Shown: positions 24,309 to 38,701 of the stretch, piece after piece
Layout: each line of letters starts with the position of its first letter
Numbering within the stretch: the stretch's first letter is position 1
Source of the DNA: Phragmites australis
Taxonomy: Eukaryota; Streptophyta; Magnoliopsida; Poales; Poaceae
DNA: 64,000 nt
NCBI RefSeq assembly: GCF_958298935.1
Contig: NC_084922.1
Span: forward strand, 7,876,501 to 7,940,500
Direction: 5' to 3'
Program-made: the position numbers and the translations under genes
Notes under the pieces: model-generated
What the model was told of the DNA's origin: nothing
Databases searched by the model: none
What the model saw: only the letters and a program-made list of their open reading frames with translations

Positions 24309-25934
24309 CTACCATTTACTTGTTTTACTTTTGGATGAAGATTTAGGTATGTGATGATCATAATCTTCATTAATGCGCTCATCTTGTACACTTGACTTGT
24401 TTGCTTTAACCTTCACTTCATCTTGTGGGTCAAGTCTCCAAATCCCCATAGTCGCTTCGGGATTTAATTTTTCTTTAAAACCCAAACCGATTGGGGCCCC
24501 TTCATGTTGGTGATGACTTCGTTGGGCACCCAAATAGGTTGGTTCCACTTTAACTCCTTTCTCTCAACCATATATGGAACCACCTTACCATTATCCTTCT
24601 TCTTGAGCTTGTAGTGGCTGCTCTTGTTCTTTATGTTGTAGTTGGGCTTGGTTTAGAGTTTGAAGGTCTTGTTGAAGAGATTTGCCATCTTCTTCTTTTT
24701 CTTGGTCTCCTTCTTTACTTTTTTTATTAAAAGAACCTGTAGCCTTCTTGATGGCATTTGAAGCATGTCACGATGGATCCCTCTGCAAGTTTTTTCACCA
24801 TTAACACACGGTTATATTGAGGAGGTTGGACATGTCCTTTGCCCTTAAACTCGCCAAGTCTTTCTTGAGCTTCTCCACTTCTTACTTAAACTCATCATTC
24901 TCTTATGCAATGAGGTTGCTAGATGATTCTACAACAACATTCTCAATACCAATCTCATTACAAAAGTGTGAGCTAGATAAAATAATTAAATTATCACAAG
25001 AAGTAGAAGTATCTACCTTAGGATTGAAATTAAATAGAGAGGTAGATTGCTTCAAAGGGACATTAGTTTGGGATTCAATGCACTCAAATTTAGACTTAAG
25101 CTCATCATGCTTCTTGTTTAGTAAATTAAATTTGCTCAATAATTGTTCATAATTTGAAACAAAGGTAGCATGAATATCATCAAGTATATTGAGTTTCTTA
25201 AGCTCTTTTGATTGTTTCTTAAGGGTTCTTTGTTGCTCATTGATCAAATAAAGTAATGCATCATAGGAAGGAGAATCCTCATCGGATTCATTATTACTTA
25301 CATCGCTATTCATACCTTTGGCCATAAGGCACTTATGAGATAACTTACGTGATGACAACTTATATGATGATGATCTTGAGGAAGAGCTTTTCTTTGAGGG
25401 AAGGATGGTGAGACTTTCATCACTTAAGCTAGAATTTTCATTGTCGCTCACCCATCTTCCTATGCTTGTAAATGTCTTGGCTCTTCCTTTTATCTCCCTC
25501 TTGTTCTTGGTCTTCTTCTTCTTCTCTTTTTTTATATGATCGATTATGTTGACCAAATCTTCAATGGAGATAAGATGATCAATTTTGGTATTGATCCTCT
25601 TCATATTCTTCTATAATTTTGAGAAGAGCTTGGCCATTTTTGGATCAATTTCTTCATCACATGATGTGCTTTGATCATCTTCTTCATCGCTCTTTTCATT
25701 TTGATCACCATCATCTTCGCTTGAGCTTGACTCTTACTCTTATCTTCTCATCCTTGACTTCATATGTTGGTATTGAGGTTGCTTGCTTATAAGAGCAAGG
25801 TTCTTAGTATCGGATGAGGAAGAAGCTTCCACCCCCATGTTTATTGTCATTTCATGAGCGGTGATTTTGCCAAGCACTTGACTTGGAGTTATCTTCTTGA
25901 TGTTAGTATTGACGTAGATGATGAAGACTATCAA
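24309..25934 (-). pseudogene. Broken SIRE-type gag
   Basis: Three minus-strand open pieces (25740-25934, 24903-25604 and 24309-24548) are separated by stops and frameshifts. The middle piece, 233 codons, is rich in Lys, Ser, Asn and Glu, has a KEKKKKTKNKREIKG basic stretch and a long heptad-like region. It belongs to the capsid/nucleocapsid part of SIRE-lineage copia elements. No intact CCHC knuckle is present. Confidence 0.55.
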
Positions 25935-27396
25935 CTTATACTTTGGAAGAATAACTTAGAGTATTCTTCTCATCATTCGATCATCTTCAATTAGCGTCAA
26001 ACCTAACCCATTAGCACTTTTATGGGGTAGTTGCTTTATGCTATTGAGTTTAGTAACAAGCACATGATATTTCAATGAGACTATCCTAAATATCATGTGC
26101 ATTAATGAGAGAATAAACACGATTAAATGCATGAACACATATAGATGATAAAATGATACTCTTTGTCAATGCATCTAATTCTCTCTCCTTACTGGTGATG
26201 CGAGGTTTCATTCCTTCCTCGGTGACTCTTCAAACATCCAACCATCGGGCTTGTAAATAATAAGACATTAGAATTTTCTATCGGGGGAAGTTTGTACCAT
26301 CGAAAAGTGGAGCAATATAGGAATCCATTTCAACCCCGAATGTCACAACTCACTAGATGGTGAAGCCTAACCGATCGCAATGAGACTAAGGCTCAAATAC
26401 CACTTGAATTGGCTAAACCTTATGAAAAGGTGTGAAGCTCTAACACAAATTAAAAACTAGATGTGAGCCCTAGCTCTGATACTAATTGAAGGGATCAGTG
26501 ACGTCCTAAGAGGAAGGGGGTGAATTAGGACACTTAGAATATATTTGGCTCCAAAAATAATATAAGATAAACATATATCAATTTCTATCTATATGTGCTC
26601 TAGATTTATCTAGTGTGTCTACTCTACCGATCAAAACACTTGTACCATATCTAGGAAGGTAAATTGTAAGAATATAAATGAGATAAAGAGAGTAAACTTG
26701 CCACAAGAGATTTTTATCTAATGGTATCGATGATATGAATGTCACCCCTAATCCACAAAGGATATGCTTCCGGTCTGCACCTGATCATGGCTCTTGAGCC
26801 ATCAAGTCATAAAGATAAGGTTTCCACCAAGATGAGCCACCAAGCCACCAAGGCAAGGTCTCACCACTAGCCCCTCTTTCGGTTCCTTGCTGTCGTGATC
26901 ACTTCAGAGCTTGAGCCACTAAGGCAAGGGTCTCAGTGTCCCCGTACAAGCTTCTCGTCGTCGCTGCATACCAAGTCTGAGGGTCAAAAAGCTTGCCAAC
27001 GAGTCACTAATACTTCAAGGTGCCGGCGTACCACTTGGTACAAGGTTGAATCACTCCTTGATCCACTATCTAGGCAGTAATCACCTAGCAATACTCTCTC
27101 TAGGCCTATAAGCACTAATCACTCACTAATCTTATACTTAATCACCTTGGATAATCATTTTAAGCACTTTGGTGGCTTTGATATCTTCTCAAGTGTATAT
27201 GAGCTTCCTCTAGACTCCAACAACATGGCCCTACTTCAAATGATTGAGTGGAGGGATATTTATAACCTCAAACCCGCGCACTAGCCGTTAACCCAATGAC
27301 TCAGAAAAGTTATTAATACCGGATGATCCGATGAGAACAATAGTACTAAGACGGATCATCCGGTAAGTACACTCTCACAAACTAGCCGTTGAAACC

Positions 27397-29994
27397 TGAA
27401 AGGACAATGATGTCGCCTAGAGGGGGGGATAGGCGTTTTTACAAAAATTTAACCCTTTCTACCGTTGGCCTAAACTTGCAGCGGAATATAAACTAACGAG
27501 TTTTTCACAAGAGAAAAACCTAAATATGCTAGGCTCAACTAGTGCACAATCACCTTAAATAAGTGTGGAAATTACAATCCTAAGGTGACTAAAATTATTC
27601 AATTCTAGCAAGAGATATGCAATAAAACTTAAATTGAAAAAGGCTGAAAATACTGTTCATATGCCTGGAATTACTGTCCGGTGTGTACAGGTCCGGAAAC
27701 TCCGGTAAAGGCCGGATTCTCCGGGTTCTGTACAGAACTGAGCCCGAAACTGAATATAAATGATGAGTAGAGAGTTCTAGCTCAAACCAGGTGATGTCGT
27801 GTGTTCCCGGAGATGATTCCAAGTAGATTCACGAAGAACCTACACTCAAATACACACAAACAAGTATATCGAGCAATATGCACAAAGATTTGAGCAAGAA
27901 CTTAAAAGTAAGGAAACAAGAGAGGAGACGCAAAAATTTGTTTCCCGAAGTTCGGATTCACCACCGTGAATCCTACGTCTCCGTTGAGGAAGCTCCAACG
28001 AGCCGGGTCTCTTTCAACCGCTTTCCTCTCCAAGCTCGGTCACACTTGAGCTCGGTTTTCACTAACTTGATCTCTTTCCTTCCGGAGGCGAGATCGACCT
28101 TCACAAACTTTCCGCGGCTCACCACAAGCACGGGAGCTCACCGGCGACACCTAGCCGGCTAGGAGGCTTCACCTCCAAGAGTAACAAACGCTTTGAGAAC
28201 TTCTTGTCAAGAACTCAAGTGCTCAAGAATTGATTTAGCTCACTTGCACTCAATCTTCCAATCTCTCAACCCAACTCACTTTTCTTCTCAAATCACACAC
28301 TAAAATGGAGTGGGAGAGGTTCTTTTGGCTCTAGAAATGTGTTCTTTTCGTGCCCTTCCAGCAGCCCCAAAGGATGGGGTGAGTGGGGTATAAATAGCCC
28401 ACTCCAAACAACTAGCCGTTACTGTTTTTTGTCAGAACTTACCGGAGTATCCGGTGAACACCGGAGTATCCGGCCCTAAATCCAAATACGGCGTCAGAAC
28501 GGTCACAGAATGTGTCAGAACTAGCCGTTACGCACTTTTCTGGACTTTTACCGGAGTATCCGGCCTACACCGGAGTCTCCGGTCGGCACTTAACCCAAAA
28601 AACAGCCCCGGAGACTTCCCGGAGTCTCCGGCCACTCCAGGTACCGGAGTATCCGGACTTCACCGGAGTATCCGGACTTCACCGGAGTCTCCGGCCTTTC
28701 CAGGTACCGGAGTATCCGACCTACACCGGAGTCTCCGGCCACAGCACAGCTGACCTTCGAAAAACGGCGATAACTTTTGATTCCGGAGTCCGATTTCGAC
28801 GATTTTGGACTCTATGGAAAGCTTATTCAGAGGGCTACACATCCCAACTGAATTCATGACCTAAAACACATAGGATCAAATTAGGAACACTCCAAAACCC
28901 ATTTTGGACACTTCCGCACTTTCCGCTCCGGACTCTTAACAACAAACTCTCACTTTGGGTTTGGTTGGGAACTCTTGAGCACTGAGACGCGACAATTAGC
29001 TCACGTTGCATCCCTCTTAATAGTGCGGCATACCTATACTCAAATTCAAAGATAAAACTCATTTGAACCACTTTGAGCTTTTGAAAAACTTTCAAGTACC
29101 GCTTCTTTCTTTCAAACCTTGAGGGTTGCCAACTTCCATAAAATCTTCACTCCATCTCTTCTTGATTCTTCATATAATTTATGTGAATCATCCATAGCTT
29201 CCCATAGCCTCGCACGGTCCATCGGCGCAAAGCCTTCACTCGCTCTTCACCACCGCCTTGGTCCTTCGGCGTCAAGCCATTTGCTTGCCCTTCACCACGG
29301 ATGGTCCATCACAGCCGAGTCTTGCTTGCCCTTCACCGTTTTGTCATAGAAAACCACTTTGTATTCGACATCTTTAAGGAATTCACTTTTTCATATATGG
29401 AGTCCACTTTTGTTCTTCACTCTTGGCATATGTGATTTCAATTCAACTTATGCCTTCTTATAGATCCTAACCCCAACTCACTCTCAAGCACAAAGCACAT
29501 GGGTTAGTCCATAAAACCTAAATGACAACATTTATACCTTAAGTTACTTGATCTTCACAAGTAACTTATTAGCCTTCATGCATATTGTCAATCTTCATGT
29601 AGAATCTAACCCCACTCATTCTTAAACACATAGCACACGGGTTAGTCCATAAAACTCTATTGACAAGTCATACCTTTAGTTACTTGATCTCCACAAGTAA
29701 CTTAGCCTTCAAGCTTATTGCTAATTTTATTGAGCTTCTTCTTCTTCTTATGAGCAACACTAAAAGCTCATTTATTTAGATGCATATTTCTCCTCCATGC
29801 ATCACATCCGAGCATCACCTAGAGCTCATTCATCTTGATGTACTTTCAATCTTCTCATTCACCTAGAGTTCATGCATGTCTCTTCTCCATGCATCACCTA
29901 TTGAACAACCTACTAACAATCTCAATAACATTGTGAGTCCATATGTATTGTCATTAATTACCAAAAACACACATAGGGGCTAGATGCACTTTCA
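27397..29994 (-). mobile_element. Solo LTR (2598 bp) of a second SIRE-type element
   Basis: The termini are a perfect short inverted repeat, TGAAAG at the left and CTTTCA at the right. The flanking five bases are identical: AAACC at 27392-27396 and 29995-29999. In element sense it starts TGAAAGTGCATCTAGCCCC, like other SIRE/Opie-type LTRs. It has no internal coding region, so it most likely arose by recombination between two LTRs. It is nested in the LTR of the outer element. Confidence 0.82.
28443..28742. repeat. Array of CCGGAGT(A/C)TCCGG near-palindromes
   Basis: About ten copies of a 13-base near-palindrome, CCGGAGTATCCGG or CCGGAGTCTCCGG, occur in 300 bases within the solo LTR, often in pairs about 18 bases apart. 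Variant copies continue upstream (27690-27720) and in the outer LTR. The units are rich in CpG and CHG sites. Confidence 0.8.
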
Positions 29995-30884
29995 AAACCA
30001 CACTCAAGCCCCTGTGAACACCAAACATTCTGGTGTATACTTCATCTCCATCACTGAACTATATGGTGAGTTATCATGAGCCATCCGAGCCAACTACATC
30101 ATCTCTGTGTAAATTATTCCAGTGAGAGCATCCGGTGCACATCATTTTATCTCCGGACTATCCGATGCCTTGAATTTTGTTCTGACTCTTTACACTATTC
30201 ATTATCCGGTGTAGTCTTGTTTCATCACCGGACCTTCCGGCGTGTTGATCTTTGACCTTTCACGACTGCAACCTTCTCTAGTGGAAATACTCTGGTGTGT
30301 ATCTTTCTCTAATCACTATACTTTCTGGTGGGTTGTTTCATTCAGCCTTCTGGACATCAACACTCCGGTGTTGCCATGCTTTGATCACCGGACTATCCGG
30401 TGAGGCTTAGCTTTCATTCTTCGGCATGACTCCCTTCTCTAAAAGAATTGCTCCAGTGAGCACACTTGCTAATCACCGGACCTTCCGTGAGGTCTTTAAG
30501 CCTCTCTCCCCCTTTGTCAAATATGCTCCGTTGAGTTCAACACCTAGAGCACTAGACCATCCGGTGAAATAAATCTTTATAGGACTTCTTCAATTCGACC
30601 AAACTTTATCTCGGCTACGTTGACTTCTTCATGTATTGCATCGATAAGAGTTATTATCATATTTTTTTAACAAACATATTAGTCTCATTAACTATGTTAT
30701 CATTAATCACCAAAATTACAATCATAATCTAATAAGATCATTTTCGCTACACTAAGCATCCAAGATCGTCTCCACCTTGATCAGCCACGTGGTATAGTTG
30801 GATGGCGTCAACATCGAATACGGCACACCGCTGATATCCTTTGCTCCTTGATGAGGAACAAGCGCCATTGAAACAAACTAAGAA

Positions 30885-31145
30885 GCTTTGCTCCCCTGTT
30901 TCTATTTTCCTCACGCTAGAGATAGAGGAAGAAGAACGGGGGTGTGGGCCATAGTGAAGCTTTGCTCCCCTGTCTGCCACATTTTTTGTATGGGAGGTTG
31001 GTTTGTGAGAGAAAAGGGGGTTAAGAGGAATTGACATGTAGGGCAAAACCACCTAATAAGCCAGGGTAGGGACTTAGTCCTCTTTCTTCGAGCACCTTCT
31101 GTAAACTACCACCGTGCTTGCTACTTACAGGAAGTAAAACAAAAC
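30885..31145. repeat. Duplicated block, copy B
   Basis: This is the partner of 20630-20886 about 10.3 kb away. In this copy the opening motif AAGCTTTGCTCCCCTGT is itself repeated 70 bases later (30894 and 30956), and the central spacer is different. The copies flank the SIRE-like element and the leader-like region, but they are not its LTRs. Confidence 0.6.
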
Positions 31146-31844
31146 ACACACACCTACATGTACATAGTCTTGCACTTGGACACTTTAACATTGCCAAGTC
31201 TTGATTATTTTCCAACAGAAGATAGATATGATTTTCTGTAGGAATTCTTTTCAGGATCTCTCCACTTGGTAAGAGGAGCAGGAAGATTGATCAAAAGTAG
31301 CTGGATGCAGGATGGTCCTTTACTCAAGAACCTTAACACGCGACAATTAGCATCCCGTTAGATTCCTGATGAGCGCTAGCCGTTCTTTTTCCGCCTCTCC
31401 TAATCGATCGCTTCCTTTAATTTCTTGGTTGCCGCAACGAATCATCGATCCCCACAGTTCTGCACATCATGGCGAGCTAAGCTAGCCCATAACACCTCGA
31501 TTATTCTCCTACTCGTAAAATCGAATAACTAAACAGGCCCACATTGCACTACAGTACAGCCTACAGCTACTCGTAATCGTTTCTCTTTTTCCGTATTTTC
31601 GGAGGCCGCTGTTCTCCTTTTCCGTACTTGTACCACGATCTTCCAACATACCACGAACAGCAGAGGTACTAGAGCTTCATGGAATCGAATTGAAACAATA
31701 AATTTGAAAAAGAGCAAACTTATCAAGATCAGACCACTTAGAATGTTGGCTCAAAACTGTGAGCCTAATTGAGTGTTTCTTGATGTGAATTTAAATGTAT
31801 GTTTTGCTTTATCAATTACACATGTATTCAGAACTATGTGTCAC
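31146..31844. other. Intergenic sequence without recognised features
   Basis: No domain, RNA gene or element boundary was recognised. Short open frames on the minus strand look random. Confidence 0.4.
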
Positions 31845-32536
31845 CACTGGAAAAAATATTTTTGCAGACGGTTCGAAAAACTCGTGTGAGACAGTTTTTC
31901 AAACTGTATGTAGAAAAGAGACTGTATAAACTAAATTTGTATCAACAGGTTTTGAACCGTCTGTACAATACTTTTGTACAGACAGCTCGGAGTCAAGAGC
32001 CATCTGTGATATAGTAATAATACAAACGGCTCCAAACAATAATGCAATAATTCAAAATTAGACAACATATATGAATGTATTTAACGAAATAGATAATATG
32101 TAGTCATATTTATTAATTTAACATCCATATTCGGCACATGGTGTACCGAATACGACATTGTTGCTTGTATTCGTGTGCCGAATATAGTCTATTTTCGATA
32201 CAACGTATGCTGAATACAGTCCATTTTCGGTACATCGTGTGCCGAATAAGGGCAACAATGCCGCATTCGGCACACCGTGTGCCGAAAATAGTTTTTTTTC
32301 GGTACACGGTGTACCGAAAATCGAAAATAGATTTTCGGTACACCGTGTACCGAATACGGATGCTAAATTAATAAATACAACTACATGTTATCTATTTCAG
32401 TAAATACACTTAAGTATGTTATCTAATTTTAGATTTTTACCTAAACAATAAATATCTATACTATATAAAATCACAAACGATTCGAAATTTCGAACCATCT
32501 TTACATAAACGTTCTACTAAATCATTTTTTCCAGTG
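31845..32536. mobile_element. CACTA-like foldback element (692 bp)
   Basis: It begins CACTGGAAAAAA and ends TTTTTTCCAGTG, a perfect 12-base inverted repeat with the CACT start of CACTA (En/Spm) transposons. Inner parts are also inverted repeats: ATGTAGT..ATATTTATTAATTTA near 32098-32120 pairs with 32362-32386. The whole is therefore close to one large hairpin. It has no transposase. A clear 3-bp target duplication is not visible (CAC against TGC), so it may have decayed. Confidence 0.7.
32129..32355. repeat. Tandem array of about seven 20-24-bp palindromes
   Basis: The centre of the foldback element is a row of units such as TTCGGTACACCGTGTACCGA and ATTCGGCACACCGTGTGCCG, each nearly its own reverse complement, separated by short AATAGA- or AATACG-type linkers. 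One unit is degraded (TTCGATACAACGTATGCTGA). Confidence 0.8.
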
Positions 32537-35883
<3,347 letters not shown>

Positions 35884-37718
35884 ATGGCTTCTTCGCCGTC
35901 CGACCTAACCCTAGACTACAAGCCCAAAGGCGGCGGCGGCGGCGGCGGCGGCGGTGGCACCTACGAGGTGATCCCGAAGCAGCAGGCGCCGCTCGTCGAC
36001 GGCCACCATCTGACGACGGAGCAAACGACGCAGAAGCTCCGGGAGTTCCTCGCCCGCCTGGAGGAGGAGCGGCTCAAGATCGACGCCTTCAAGCGCGAGC
36101 TCCCCCTCTGCATGCAACTCCTCAACCACGGTGCGTATCGTAACGAATAACCGTGTACACTACACATACACTGATGCATCCATGCAAGCGCGTGTACGTA
36201 GAGACCGTGACAATGTGTTGATCCATGCATGATTGATGACTTGATGTAAGCAGCCATGGAGGCGTATAGGCAGCAGCTGGAGGCGTACCAGATGGGGAGC
36301 CAGCAGGGCGCGGCGAGGCCGCTGGTGCTCGAGGAGTTCATACCACTCAAGAACATCGGGATCGACGTGGCCAACAAGCCAGGGAACCCGTCGTCGGAGA
36401 AGGCGAGCTGGATGGAGTCGGCGCAGCTGTGGAACGGCCCGGCGGCTGCGGACACGGCGGCGAACGGACCGCAGACGCCCAAGGAGAGGTCGGAGCACCC
36501 GCTGCCGATTGACACGCTCGGTGCGCTTGACTCTGCGGGGCAGCGCAGCGGCGGCGCCTTCCTCCCGTTCGCCAAGGACAAGGCCGTGGCGGAGGGCGCC
36601 GTCGCCGCGGCGCTGCCGGAGCTCGCCCTCGCACCCGCGGAGAAAGACGCGGCCGATGTTGACAGGAAGACGTACCTCAATGCCGCCGGCAGCAACAACG
36701 ACGGTGTCCTAGGCGCGCGGAGAGAAGTCCAGAACGGGGCAAAGCCGCCGTCGAACGCGCCGGAAGGGCAGGCAGCGCCGCCCCCGCCGCAGGCCCACCG
36801 GAAGGCGCGGCGGTGCTGGTCGCCGGAGCTGCATCGCCGCTTCGTCAATGCCCTCCAAATCCTCGGAGGCGCTCAAGGTACACATGTACTATTTGATCGA
36901 TGAATTAAAGGTTAATTATGAGAAGAATGCAAAATGCCAAATGCATGCATTTGTGAGCTAAAGACAAATAAAACATGTTTGTTCTTTGCAAAAGTGGCGA
37001 CCCCGAAGCAGATCCGCGAGCTAATGAAGGTGGATGGATTGACCAATGATGAGGTGAAAAGTCATCTCCAGGTAATTATAATCTCATCATTCATCGATCC
37101 ATGAATGACGCAGTGATAATATCTCGAGTAACTAATCATGATTTATTTAATATGATTAGCATGCATGAATCGTGATTCAGAGTACATACACGAGCGTATC
37201 TAAACTGATTCCCTCTGTTATTTGTCGTGCAGAAGTACAGGCTGCATACGCGGCGGCCGATGCCGGCGCCGCCGACGCCGGGGACCGCGGCGCCGCAGCT
37301 GGTGGTCCTCGGGGGCATCTGGGTGCCGCCGGAGTACGCGACGCAGGCTGGGGCCCCGGCCATATACGGTGCTCACCCCGCGACGCAACCGCACTACACG
37401 GCTGCGGTGGCCGCGCAGGAGTACTACCCGTCCCCCGCTGCGGTGCACCACCTGCAGCACCACGCAGCCGCCGCCATGGTGCACCGTGCAGCTCCAGCCC
37501 CGTTGCCCCCCGCGTACAAGGCGGCGATGGTGGGCTCGCCCCCGGAGTCTGATGGGCGGGGTAGCGCGGGAGGCAGCGTTGGCGGCGGCAGGGAGAGGTC
37601 GGAGAGCATCGAGGAGGAGGGCGAGGGCGAAGAGCGGGAGGATGACGACGACGACGAGATGGCGGCCGCCAAGGCCGACAGCGAGGATGCAGTCGGTGCA
37701 GGAGTCATCAAGTACTAA
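35884..37718 (+). CDS. HHO: HHO/NIGT1-type G2-like MYB transcription repressor (four exons)
   Basis: Exons are 35884-36130, 36254-36877, 36995-37071 and 37233-37718, with GT/AG introns and matching phases, giving about 477 residues. An N-terminal conserved region reads [20 protein letters not shown] and FIPLKNI, both typical of HRS1/HHO proteins. The G2-like MYB domain lies at about residues 265-325: [30 protein letters not shown], then [18 protein letters not shown], built from exons 2, 3 and 4. The family binds DNA in the nucleus and represses nitrate- and phosphate-starvation-response genes under nitrate. The N-terminal DLTLDYKP lies where family members carry an EAR-like motif. The C-terminus is Ala/Pro-rich and ends in a strongly acidic run. 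A Gly run of about ten residues follows residue 18. Which paralogue it is cannot be told without a tree. Confidence 0.93.
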
Positions 37719-38701
37719 TCAATAAATTAAGTAGTACGTACAACTAGTAGCTAGCTAGCTTAATCGCGATTAATCAAGTCTGCGATGTTGCACCATCGAT
37801 CGGGAAAAGTGAATTTTTGTTCGCGCCCGCGCGGAGAACGGAAGCCGATCGATCTGAGCTTGCTCCACTCAACAAGTGGAGTGGAGTGAGAGTGTCCGAG
37901 ATTGTCTCATGCGTGATGTGATATATGCATTTGCGAGGGCTTTTCTTTTCTTTTTTCTCTTCTCCTTTCTTTTGGGGCTTGGCGTATTGGTCTCTATGTT
38001 TTGCTTTTGCATTTTTTTCCCCCTGTTGACTAGTAAATATGTGGTGGAAATATGATGTGTTATGTAAACTTGGTTGGAGCTAGAGATAATCGAGAAATGT
38101 GGACTGAACTGTAGCGTGTGATTATGTCATGGTTATGCTTGTATCATCTTAAGATCGGCATCTTATGTTCGGCTTCAACCAAGTTTACATCATCGAGGTA
38201 CACTTAATTTATTGATTAACCTCGGTTTTCTTGCCTGCTTAGTAGAAGTACTACTTCTCAGGTGATTTGCTACTACTCCGTGACGATTATTCTGAATGTA
38301 AATACCTTCACAAGAACTAACTTTGATTGTTTTTTTAAAAAAAATATATCTGGAAGGAGTTGTTTTCTATTGTACTGTTGCATTTGTACCGGCTAAGAAA
38401 AGACTCCGGTGTTTGCACCTTGCAAGGATGAGCATTCGATGTCAAGCCTGGGCCAACGAATCCACCGCGTTTTGATCTCCAGTAAATTTAGACCCATATG
38501 CAGATGCAGTTCATTCCTTTTTCTCATGGGCCAACAAACCCACCGCAACCCACGACTGGAAAATATGGGCCTCACAAGCTCACAGCACTGACTCTTCCCC
38601 CCTTCCTGCTACAGTATCACAGAGGCGAAACCAAGGTCGACTTCGATTTTTGCCAGCTTCCTCTCCCTCCAACGCCCTCACCGGCGTCAGGGGAGGGGTG
38701 C
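37719..38701. other. 3' flank of the HHO-type gene
   Basis: It includes the 3' UTR (an AATAAA-like site at about 37722) and AT-rich DNA. A 15-base perfect inverted repeat, ATGTAAACTTGGTTG at 38062-38076 and its complement at 38176-38190, is the only structured part. Confidence 0.5.

Larger units (their letters stand above)
23264..30751 (-). mobile_element. Gutted SIRE/Maximus-like copia element
   Basis: The element runs on the minus strand. Its internal region (23284-26486) keeps only gag-like remnants: 24903-25604 encodes a Lys/Ser-rich region with ...SYDALLYLINEQQ... followed by a coiled-coil-like stretch, as in SIRE-type gag proteins. No protease, integrase or reverse transcriptase is seen. 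In element sense, a polypurine tract (AAAAAGGGAGGAT) precedes TGTAGC at 23283, and a TATCAGAGC primer site lies beside the right LTR (26471-26485). The right (5') LTR is 26487-30751, interrupted by a solo LTR. The left LTR survives only as about 20 bases. Confidence 0.6.
26487..30751 (-). repeat. 5' LTR of the SIRE-like element (split by a solo LTR)
   Basis: It starts with TGAAGGGATC next to the primer site and ends TTTTCGCTACA on the plus strand. After removing the nested solo LTR and one copy of its target duplication, about 1.66 kb remain, normal for this lineage. It contains scattered CCGGA-N3-TCCGG-type motifs such as ACCGGACTATCCGGTG. Confidence 0.5.

Noticed and set aside
28443..28742. 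CRISPR-like array
   Set aside because: The repeats are short near-palindromes with irregular spacers inside a plant LTR, and CRISPR arrays are not expected in plant nuclear DNA.
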